Positions 56,657 to 64,000 of a stretch of DNA of 64,000 bases are shown here, piece by piece (positions within the stretch are counted from its first letter, which is position 1; each line of letters begins with the position of its first letter). The notes beneath the pieces were generated by a model, which did not search any database, was not told the DNA's origin, and worked only from the letters and a program-made list of their open reading frames with translations. Origin of the DNA: Phialophora verrucosa (lineage: Eukaryota; Ascomycota; Eurotiomycetes; Chaetothyriales; Herpotrichiellaceae); contig MSED01000007.1 of assembly GCA_002099365.1 (NCBI GenBank), positions 62,001 through 126,000 on the forward strand, read 5' to 3'. A program made the position numbers and the translations under genes.

Positions 56657-58033
56657 TCAATCTATGCACAAACCTAGGTCTTGCAACAAATCAGCAGCCA
56701 AGATATCAATCCCTGCACTTTTCTCATCTTCGATGCCGAAAGCAAGAAATAAGGCGTCATCCTGGTAGCCGTGGTAGGTTTCATTGCGAGACTTCCAGCT
56801 CATCGAGGTGACATATGACATTTCTGTCTGATTCCAAGGATCTTCTGGAGCAAGCGGGAGGTAGCTAGGTCTCTTTTCACCCGCCGTGCCGCGACCAAGA
56901 ATCCAGAAAGGCTTTTTGGAGATTGCATATATATCGAAGGGAGTGTCCTGCTTGAAGAGCATCAGGTATGGCTCATAGACGCTGTGATAAGAGTAAAACG
57001 CCTTGTGCTGGAAAATGGTCATGATGAAAGTGTTCGCGTGGTCGGGACGACAGGCTTCGCCCTCGCTGCGGGCGCACAGGGTTATCAGTAGCGAATTTGT
57101 TGCTTGGTGGATCGACTCCAGAGTCGCGCCAATCTTAGGCATATATCTGGCCATGCAGAGGTCGTCGCTGGGCCTGGCTTGGGGCGCCAAATCAGGACCG
57201 ACAGAACCGTCCAGGTATAGCTCTGAGAATACGCGTTGAGGAAAGATGTCGTGATGTACGTAGGTACGCCCCTGGATATCCCAGAATATGAACCAATTCT
57301 TCTCAATCGGTTGATAGGGACGGGGCCTCTGGAGATCGGTCGGTGCTTCGAATGCGACCACTCCTGACTCGATGGCTCTCGGCTCCCAGTTCATTAAGAA
57401 ACGGAAGTCATGTAGCCATTGCCCGAAGCAAGTGTGCGCAGAGTTAGACCCGTAGATAGTGTAGGGGGCCGTTGGTCCATAGAAGAGGCGAGCGTCGTGG
57501 GGTCCTTGGTTGAAGGACAAATGTGCCAAATCGTCCTTACAGTGCGGACCAGAAGTTGCGAGCATGGGTAATACCACTGGCTGATCGACACATCCCAAGG
57601 TATCGTTCACAAACGCTGCAGTACATGCTAGCTCGGCGAACGTAAAAGCACCCTGCTCCGCCCCTTTGACCTGTTGAGCCACAATGATCCACCTGTCGAG
57701 GAGTATGGGATGAGGAATGATACTCGGATTGCAAGATTCAAGATCACCAAATAGAATAGGGAAGTAATTTCGACCTTGCGTCGACACCGAGGCTAAAATG
57801 CTGTGTGTGGTCGCAATGGTGGCTAGATTTGAATTTAATCCGTCCGTGGTATTAGGGCCAATGCGGGAGCTGCCCCTGTAATTATTCCAGGACGGGAAGA
57901 CTGCCTTCGTGAGAGATTCGAGATGAAATCGAAGGCCATGGAGACTGTAAAGCTCGTATATGCTGACCACCAAGGCAATCAGTGCAAATGCAGTCAGAAA
58001 GGAAGTCAAACGTCTCTGGCCTCTGAGTAGCAT
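56657..58033 (-). CDS. Type II membrane protein of unknown function, possible glycan-active lumenal domain
   Basis: A 458-aa single-exon protein starting MLLRGQRRL, with a membrane anchor LTSFLTAFALIALVVSIYEL near residues 8-30 and a lumenal or external domain. Sequons NTT, NDT, NQT and NET and several cysteines fit a secretory location. The stretch HDARLFYGPTAPYTIYGSNS recalls the propeller-type sugar enzymes in which an acidic residue precedes ARLF, and several aromatic-rich motifs follow, but I cannot assign a family. The ATG at 58033 is used because the open frame further upstream begins at a non-ATG codon. It is tandem with the acyltransferase-3 gene behind it, which suggests a shared surface-glycan or glycolipid role. 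Confidence 0.75.
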   Translation of the reverse strand: MLLRGQRRLTSFLTAFALIALVVSIYELYSLHGLRFHLESLTKAVFPSWNNYRGSSRIGPNTTDGLNSNLATIATTHSILASVSTQGRNYFPILFGDLESCNPSIIPHPILLDRWIIVAQQVKGAEQGAFTFAELACTAAFVNDTLGCVDQPVVLPMLATSGPHCKDDLAHLSFNQGPHDARLFYGPTAPYTIYGSNSAHTCFGQWLHDFRFLMNWEPRAIESGVVAFEAPTDLQRPRPYQPIEKNWFIFWDIQGRTYVHHDIFPQRVFSELYLDGSVGPDLAPQARPSDDLCMARYMPKIGATLESIHQATNSLLITLCARSEGEACRPDHANTFIMTIFQHKAFYSYHSVYEPYLMLFKQDTPFDIYAISKKPFWILGRGTAGEKRPSYLPLAPEDPWNQTEMSYVTSMSWKSRNETYHGYQDDALFLAFGIEDEKSAGIDILAADLLQDLGLCID

Positions 58034-58360
58034 GTCGGGGTCTGGTAAGAAACGAATTGATTGCAAGCAAAGAAAGATGGAGATATTCTAGCACATCACT
58101 CGTTCTGGTGCAGAGTCGCAGGGCGAAGCTTCATGTCAGGAAAACGTTGTAGGTGCACTATAGATATGGAGCCAAGCAGACTAGCACTGCTCCGGTAACG
58201 GAAGATCCATGGACTGGTCTCGTATATTCTCTGTTTGTACATTGTACAATTACGGAGACCGCCCCTGGATCATTACTCGATGGTCCATGCTTTGACACGC
58301 TGATCAGTTCTCAGTAGACGCCTTCCTCTGGCAGCATTAGGATAGCATTAGGTCTCTAGC
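58034..58360. other. Short intergenic region
   Basis: About 330 bases between tandem minus-strand genes; probable promoter of the type II membrane protein. Nothing else seen. Confidence 0.45.
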
Positions 58361-59881
58361 TCATTTCTTCATAGGTCTATCTACATCGTTCCAGCCTCGG
58401 CTTTGGGTATCGTCTCCAAATGTCGTCGCCAGCCCGTACAACCATCGTGAGAATTGAATGCTTGGTTCATCAAAAACAGTGGTGGCTATCTCTGCCAGCC
58501 ACAAAGTCACAGGCAAGAGAATCAAGTGGGGAACCAGAAAGTTCAATTCCAGTCCTAGGGGCCCAAATTGAGGCAAAGGAACGCGGTTGACCCATCCCGG
58601 TATTTCGGCCGCTTGCCAGTCATGATACCAACCTGCAGCTGCGTACAGTCTCTGACCCAATGTCCAGAGGACTGGCCCATGAACCAGATAGAAGGCAAAA
58701 GATATTCGCCCCAGGTATTGGCAAAACCTTGTTTCAAAGAACCCTTTAAGCCAGGGCAACCTGGGGATTGAGGCCACCAAGAAGACAGCACCCCAGAAGA
58801 GAAAGAACCACTTGAAATCAAAGACTGCCTGCGGGACCAAGAATGCAAAGTATGACCAGCCTGGCGACTCTTTGAGCAGCTGGATATCATACTGATGCGA
58901 AGGGCAGCCGCCGAGGATTACCGCCAGTGTAAACATGGCGTAGTAGACCTGTGTCTTGACATTTCTCAGTGCACACATCCATTTTGGTAATTGTTGGCGT
59001 TCCGCGAGATTGTCCAAATCGCAGAGCAGCATCCCGGCCATGAACATGGCAAAATGTGCCCCGTCGGCGACGTAGAGAAAGTAAATAATGAGGCCAACCT
59101 CACAACCAAGTCGTGCAAGTCTGGTACATCTTGAGAAGGCCAATAGGGAAGTGTAAACACAGATCGAGCCACGGAACTCGAACGGGATTGACCAGGTGTG
59201 AAAGCTATAACTGAACCATGGCTCGCCGCCGAGGCGGAATGCGAAGCTGAAGTTTTTGAATTCGCAGTACCATTTCCAGAGCTCGTCGCGCCAGATGCGT
59301 TGCGGATCGAAGTTGGCCCTGATACCCCAGACGTGTGGTATCGAGGCTGTTATCAAAGTACTGCAGATTACCGGGATGTACAGCCTCAGCCAGCGTCTGA
59401 ATAGGGCGGAGCCGATGTTTTCAGACATGCGATCAAACTCCCCAGCGTGTATCAGAGCCAGAGGCTTTGCTGAGAGCACATAACCCGAAATGACGAAGAA
59501 TACCGCCACAGCGAAGTGCCCTCCTGTGAAGAGCAATCGAACTCCCGGCAGACATGCCAGATGGTGGAAGCCCTTGTAGCCATAGGCATTTTCGAGAATG
59601 AAGGGGGAATGAGCCCAGACTTGATGATGGAGACAGTACACTAGAAGTGATGCGAAGCCTCGGAGGCCATCAAGATATGCTGTTTTGTGTAGCTTGACGT
59701 TTCGCGAATTTTGGTTGGGTGAAAATGACCGTCTGGTGGTGGCAGCAACCCATTTCCAAGGTTCTCTTGTTGGAAGTGGGTTGCTTTCGGCCTCAGACAG
59801 GTGTAGTTCGGTTACATCTGTCATGAATCCCTTCTCAAGGAGGCCTTCATGCTTGGGAGGCATTGTTCTATGTGGTGTCAT
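58361..59881 (-). CDS. Membrane acyltransferase-3 family protein
   Basis: Integral membrane enzyme that transfers acetyl or other acyl groups to a sugar or lipid. The 506-aa single-exon frame begins with a hydrophilic tail of about 65 residues, then the family block YLDGLRGFASLLVYCLHHQVW with the conserved Arg and His, GGHFAVAVFFVISGYVLS, FRRWLRLYIPVI, WSIPFEFRGS, and late helices ending ISFAFYLVHGPVLW. About ten membrane segments. This is the domain of OatA/NodX-type enzymes and many fungal surface-polysaccharide modifiers. The ATG at 59881 is clear. Neighbours (unknown type II protein, glycolipid-transfer protein) make a glycan or glycolipid substrate plausible. Confidence 0.88.
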   Translation of the reverse strand: MTPHRTMPPKHEGLLEKGFMTDVTELHLSEAESNPLPTREPWKWVAATTRRSFSPNQNSRNVKLHKTAYLDGLRGFASLLVYCLHHQVWAHSPFILENAYGYKGFHHLACLPGVRLLFTGGHFAVAVFFVISGYVLSAKPLALIHAGEFDRMSENIGSALFRRWLRLYIPVICSTLITASIPHVWGIRANFDPQRIWRDELWKWYCEFKNFSFAFRLGGEPWFSYSFHTWSIPFEFRGSICVYTSLLAFSRCTRLARLGCEVGLIIYFLYVADGAHFAMFMAGMLLCDLDNLAERQQLPKWMCALRNVKTQVYYAMFTLAVILGGCPSHQYDIQLLKESPGWSYFAFLVPQAVFDFKWFFLFWGAVFLVASIPRLPWLKGFFETRFCQYLGRISFAFYLVHGPVLWTLGQRLYAAAGWYHDWQAAEIPGWVNRVPLPQFGPLGLELNFLVPHLILLPVTLWLAEIATTVFDEPSIQFSRWLYGLATTFGDDTQSRGWNDVDRPMKK

Positions 59882-61144
59882 TGTTGAAAGAATAATGAGA
59901 CTTCAGTTGAAGCCACCTTCAACTGGTTCTGTCGAGGAGGAAGCACACAGCTTGGCGAAGGTACCAACCTCCTCCAGCACAGCGTAGTTTCTGTCCTTCG
60001 CCTGATTGTTTGGCGACCGGTGGCTGGGTGAACTTAGACGTACAGACGTACGAGACACGACCAATTTTGACATCATTGTGCAGTAACGATACAGGGGATT
60101 CTGATGGGCAAGTTCCATATTTGATTAGATTGGGCCAGCCCAAGAAACGCAAGAGTCAGGCAACGTCGACATGCGTGGACCCTGGCTAGCCGAGTCGTAA
60201 CAATGGCAAATGTGGTCGGCTATCGATAGCATGTAAAGACGCTTCGTCAAGCAGGTGGTAAGGTAAAGGCATAAACATCTTGTCTGACAGCCTGGTGAGT
60301 CGCCGCTAGTGTATCGAACTTGTACATAAGCCCAAAGTTAGCAGGGATCGTCACCACCTCCTTCGCTTACACAGTTTTTTGACCTTCCCACCCGCCGAAC
60401 TTTCCGCCCCGCTCCGCTGGGGTTTTGACGAGGCTCGGCAATCTCTCATAGGATCTAATCTAATCAGATCCGCTCCATGTTCTCTGATAGCTGGCTTGGC
60501 AACGCTCGGCGTTGCCCGCGAACTCTTGGTGGCGCTGCAAGTCATGACCCGGTCGCTGGACCAAGACATGTGCGGGTCTGTATCGTCCACGCGAGGTCAT
60601 GCACTGCAGTCTTCCAAATTCTTGGACCTTGCAGAAAAGTTTTTTGCCTTCCAAGAATCGTTTTGCGAACATGTCTCGCACCTATCCGGGCTCTTCCGCA
60701 ACGAAGCTATTTTTACAAGCCCTTCTTGAACGCTTCATGACCTCAGAGGCGCTGCTCGACTCGGGCCGATCATGAAGCGAGCGCGAGACACGGCATCGCA
60801 GCCGGTACCGGAGGGTGCACCCCGACCGACGAAGGAATTTTGCAGTTGGCCCGCTCACTGGAAGCGCCTCATGGCCGAGGCAACTATGCACCTGCTGTGA
60901 CGAGATTTTCAGCCAGAGGGTCTTTGACAGAGAAATCGCTGCTGTGCCTGAGACCAACAAACTACTCGAGAGAAAAGACATCTGACTCTGGCCAAGTCGT
61001 ACCTTGAAGCAAGTCACGTGTTTTGCAACAACGCCAGAGGCCGATTTAGAAGCATCTCACAAGTTTGGCGAGACTATTACCCTTTGTCACGACCGTTGCT
61101 GCTACATTCAAAGTCCCAGAGAGATATCGGGTGTCCGGCCGAAT
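59882..61144. other. Divergent intergenic region
   Basis: About 1.26 kb between the acyltransferase and the GLTP gene. An upstream exon of the GLTP gene may lie here, since its open frame extends upstream without an ATG to about 61004. No other gene supported. Confidence 0.45.
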
Positions 61145-61834
61145 ATGGTCAGGGTCCAGATTCCTGCGGGCAAGACATGGTTCGACATCCAAAAAGGACA
61201 TTTTGCCAATGTGCCCATCCTGGACGAGCACGAGCGGCGAGGTGTCTCGACGACCGAATTCTTAGAGGCTACTGAGTCTACAATGACCATTTTCGACCTG
61301 CTGGGCTCGGCAGTGTTCACGCCGATAAAGCACGACATGCTGTTCAATGTCGGTCGTGTCCGTGAGCGGCAGAAGACCTCGGCGGACGCATCATCAACGC
61401 TGCAGACACTGATCAAGGATGAGCTCGCTTCTGGAGCGCATTGGGCCGCTGAGGGCCTGACGTGGCTGGTTCGTGGGTTGGATTTCATGGCGCATGCCTT
61501 TCGCGCGGACCTCAATGACAACAAGGCGGTTGCGGTAACGGAAAAACACCCGCGGAAGGAACTGGGGACCCTGTTTCGTGAAAGCTACAAAACCACCTTG
61601 TCTCCGTATCATACAGTTATGATCCGACCGATTTTCAGAGCAGCGATGAGTGCGGCACCGCGACGCAAAGACTTTTATACTCGGGTGACAGGCCAAGGGT
61701 TAGACGCTGAAGTAACACGGCAGGCGCTGGAGAAATGGGTCGCTGCGCTGGAGAACATTGTGCTCATCCTGCAGGAATTTCTGGCAAGTGACGAAGGGAA
61801 GTGGTCTGAGGGCAACGAGGAGAGTGCAAAATAG
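61145..61834 (+). CDS. Glycolipid transfer protein (GLTP/HET-C2-like)
   Basis: Cytosolic all-helical protein that moves glycosphingolipids between membranes. From the first in-frame ATG at 61145 it is 229 aa, near the 208 aa of Podospora HET-C2. Core motifs are GVSTTEFLEATESTMTIFDL, GSAVFTPIKHDMLFNVGRVR (Asp and Lys near the sugar-headgroup site), AEGLTWLVRGLDFM (Trp stacking on the sugar) and FRESYKTTLSPYHT with the conserved His, then APRRKDFY. The frame is open for another 47 codons upstream without an ATG, so a short 5' exon could exist. HET-C2 relatives influence vegetative incompatibility in some fungi; whether this one does is unknown. Confidence 0.88.
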   Translation: MVRVQIPAGKTWFDIQKGHFANVPILDEHERRGVSTTEFLEATESTMTIFDLLGSAVFTPIKHDMLFNVGRVRERQKTSADASSTLQTLIKDELASGAHWAAEGLTWLVRGLDFMAHAFRADLNDNKAVAVTEKHPRKELGTLFRESYKTTLSPYHTVMIRPIFRAAMSAAPRRKDFYTRVTGQGLDAEVTRQALEKWVAALENIVLILQEFLASDEGKWSEGNEESAK

Positions 61835-62007
61835 GCTGAGCGTAGAACAGCTTTTTCAATGACGAGAAAACCCCGTGGAGACTCTGAATCTATCAATGCA
61901 AGGATCGATGGCAGATCAACAAAGTGTGGTCTCTATGAAGCGAGTCAAGGAATTTTGTCAATCTGCCAGAGAACCTTGGGAGTCCACGTCTATGTTTCTC
62001 CGTTGTA

Positions 62008-62846
62008 TCATTCCTCTGCAAAAGGAGGGTATCCCTTTGACCTCCATTCGTCAAAGGTCATGCCATTTGCAGCCGACGGCATTCGAACCATGAGTGGCAC
62101 CTCAATGTCCTCGTCCGTGTCTAGTAGCTCCTTCTTGTGCACCAACTTCTCGTTGATCCTTTCAAAGCCCACGGTTTCATACAACGTCCAGGTCGATGGT
62201 GATGCCTCAACGTAGACTGGCAATTCTGCTCGGTCGGCCAAATCAACTCCCCACAAAATCAAGGCCATGCCGGCTTTGAGGCCCTGGCTTTCTGGTCGGA
62301 TTGCGATTGCATGAACATCTGGAGTAAGGCAAAGTCAGCTGCTGCGGTAAATCACACAATCCGAGTGTTGTGCACTCCAGCAGATCAAGATACATCGCGT
62401 CCCATTACTATCCCGCCTCTGCATGTGCAATGCTGTTGCTAATACTTACAGACGTATTTCCTGTCTCCCCACAACTTCTCCCTCATCTCCCAGAGCGGCT
62501 TGACCACGGCTTCGGCACGCTCTTTCTCAGCACCCTGGAGCCAGGGGATGCCGGTCCACGCGCGCTCTTCTTCACTGCGCTTTGAGAGAAAGGCGTCGGC
62601 CAAGATCATGCCGACAATTTCGTCTTGGTCGACATCAACAACTTTCCACGTGTATTGAGTGGTACTGTGGTGCCAGTAATCGAGTGTTGCCGCCGTATGG
62701 CCTTTGCGGAACTCCTCTGTGATGCCCCCAGGAAACAATATACTCAGTATAATCGCGGCCATCTTCTCATTCTTGAAGGCGCTAAAGTAGCAGTCGTAGA
62801 CCTTTTCGATGTCCGGAATCAGGGCCGGTGCAACCACGAATCCCAT
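62008..62846 (-). CDS. GNAT N-acetyltransferase
   Basis: Small acetyl-CoA-dependent enzyme, substrate unknown. Exons 62846-62450 and 62318-62008 give 235 aa. The N-terminal half has the fungal pattern DIEKVYDCYFSAFKN, followed by VVDVDQDEIVGMILAD (central strands). After the 131-nt intron come HAIAIRPESQGLKAGMALI (acetyl-CoA loop in degenerate form: usual R/QxxGxG/A read as SQGLKAG) and VYVEASPSTWTLYETVGFE, the last GNAT strand-helix. Ends GYPPFAEE. ATG at 62846. Convergent with the GLTP gene; no evident link to the siderophore genes. Confidence 0.85.
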
Positions 62847-63597
62847 TGTGCAGGTTTGAGCTCTGTTCTTCTAGTTTGTAGACCCGACTTGGAATCAACC
62901 CTTTTTTGACAGGAGTGCGCTGACCTGTCAGTTTCCACGTTGACTCTAGGGCGGTACATTCAGTTTCGCTTCGCAAACAATGCTGTAGTCAGTAACCGAT
63001 CTCAAAGGCCCAAACAGCAACCTCACGGAGAAGAAAAACATCAACAAAGCCAGGATGATCTCCAACTTTAGAGGCTGAGCTGTAATGCTTGCCATGGGAG
63101 TTATCCGCCTGTCGTCCATTTGCTTGGTAAACGGCCTGCGTCCGAACTCGGAGCTCATGTCCCCCAGCTGAGGAACTTTTTCTCTTTGGCTCAAGTTTCG
63201 TGCCGTGGTTGCGATCTGGAATTTGATTAGGGCCCGATTCATCCGTTGCTTAATTAGGCCGATTGATACCATGCTCTGTCACGTGCCGGACTGGCTTGGG
63301 TTGAAGCGGCGAGGGCTCTTAGGTTCAAGGATGGAAATGGAAAGTACGCCGAGCCTCCTGTTTCAGATGCTGCGATGTAACGGGGGGGTTCTCCCCCAGA
63401 CAGCCTAATAACCCACTCCCACTCCCAGTAATTATTCCGTGTCTCCCGATTATCCCCTGTTCCAGGGCCCGCTTCGACAACATGGCCTGTATCGACATCC
63501 CATCTGCATCGTCTGTACTTGTACCTCTGTGGTCATTCTCCCCAGGTATGTGTCTCAGCAGTCCACCGTGTCTGGACGTTATCAACTCGTTACTAGT
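62847..63597. other. Divergent intergenic region
   Basis: About 750 bases between the GNAT gene and the DUF3431 gene. No gene supported. Confidence 0.45.
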
Positions 63598-64000
63598 ATG
63601 TCCGCTGCCAGACTGGGCAGGGGCCTTCTTCCACGCGTAATCCCCTTGTTTATCGCTGCTCTGTTCTGCATGTTCTTATTACAGCTTCGCTATGACCAGA
63701 GCTGGAGGCAAGATGATACGGGACGGAATGCGCGCCCAAAATTCACGGCAGGCGTCGCGAAGCCAGCATCCGAGGAGTACACCAAGACGGTCGTCATGGC
63801 GAGGGTGAAATCCGAAGACGTCTCGTGGGTGTACGACGAGCTGAAGGGTTTCAACCACAGCATATATACCGTGGATGACGACGAGGCCGAACTCCGAGTC
63901 CCGCAGAACAAAGGCAGGGAAGCCATGGCGTATCTCACCTACATCGTTGACCACTACGACAAGCTCCCGGACACGGTGCTGTTCTTCCACCCCCATCGGT
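63598..64000 (+). CDS. DUF3431-type membrane protein, 5' part (runs off window)
   Basis: An open frame from ATG 63598 to the window end, 134 codons with no stop, so only the N-terminus is seen. It begins MSAARLGRGLLPRVIPLF with an anchor helix IPLFIAALFCMFLLQL, then a linker, then TVVMARVKSEDVSWVYDEL, IYTVDDDEAELRVPQNKGRE, AMAYLTYIVDHYDKLPDTVL and FFHPHR, which is the start of the fungal DUF3431 family. These are type II membrane proteins of unknown, perhaps glycosyltransferase-related, function. An intron further on cannot be judged. Confidence 0.82.
   Translation, partial: MSAARLGRGLLPRVIPLFIAALFCMFLLQLRYDQSWRQDDTGRNARPKFTAGVAKPASEEYTKTVVMARVKSEDVSWVYDELKGFNHSIYTVDDDEAELRVPQNKGREAMAYLTYIVDHYDKLPDTVLFFHPHR

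Noticed and set aside
1..64000. tRNA, rRNA, CRISPR or bacterial operon features
   Set aside because: No tRNA-like arms, no rRNA-like stretch and no regularly spaced repeats found by eye; the gene style is that of a fungal nuclear genome.

Overview
The window is nuclear DNA of a filamentous ascomycete (Pezizomycotina). The genes are long, with short GT-AG introns (about 46-160 nt) and CTGAC/CTAAC-like branch sites. The families are typical of moulds: Zn2Cys6 regulator, JEN and Dal5-type transporters, a CYP505 self-sufficient P450, a SidD/NPS6-type peptide synthetase, CFEM protein, OCH1-like glycosyltransferase and DUF3431. I cannot place it to order from sequence alone. Exon coordinates were worked out by hand from splice signals, frame and family conservation. 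Starts were placed at ATG codons.

Left part (1-13.5 kb): a JEN-type carboxylate transporter, a 934-aa disordered fungal protein of unknown role, a Rid1-like GBD/FH3 protein and an ING/PHD chromatin reader, all on the + strand with wide spacers. Middle-left (14.5-30.4 kb): an accessory catabolic or detoxifying stretch. It holds a Zn2Cys6 regulator, a decayed FMN alpha-hydroxy-acid dehydrogenase pseudogene, a Dal5/allantoate-type permease, a P450-reductase fusion (CYP505), a divergent M20 amidohydrolase and a drug-efflux MFS carrier. A 2.1-kb pogo/Fot1 DNA transposon (30.8-32.9 kb) follows. It has perfect 31-bp inverted repeats and TA target duplications, and its transposase is broken only by TAA/TAG codons, as expected from RIP-like C-to-T mutation.

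Middle-right (33.2-56.4 kb): an iron region. An A-T-C-dA-T-C peptide synthetase of the SidD/NPS6 type and a SidF-type hydroxyornithine acyltransferase make the siderophore backbone. A full ABC exporter-type transporter and a MirB/MirD-type siderophore-iron MFS carrier, transcribed divergently, handle transport. This gene set resembles the sidF-sidD-sitT-mirD neighbourhood of Aspergillus fumigatus. Between the acyltransferase and the ABC gene lie an OCH1-like glycosyltransferase with a one-base frameshift and a GPI-anchored CFEM protein. The CFEM gene has an exact ATCTGATAA site (the SreA/Urbs1 GATA consensus) upstream, suggesting that haem/iron capture at the wall is co-regulated with siderophore use.

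Right end (56.6-64 kb): a type II membrane protein of unknown function, an acyltransferase-3 membrane enzyme, a glycolipid-transfer protein, a GNAT acetyltransferase and the 5' part of a DUF3431 membrane protein that runs off the window. No tRNA, rRNA or CRISPR was seen.
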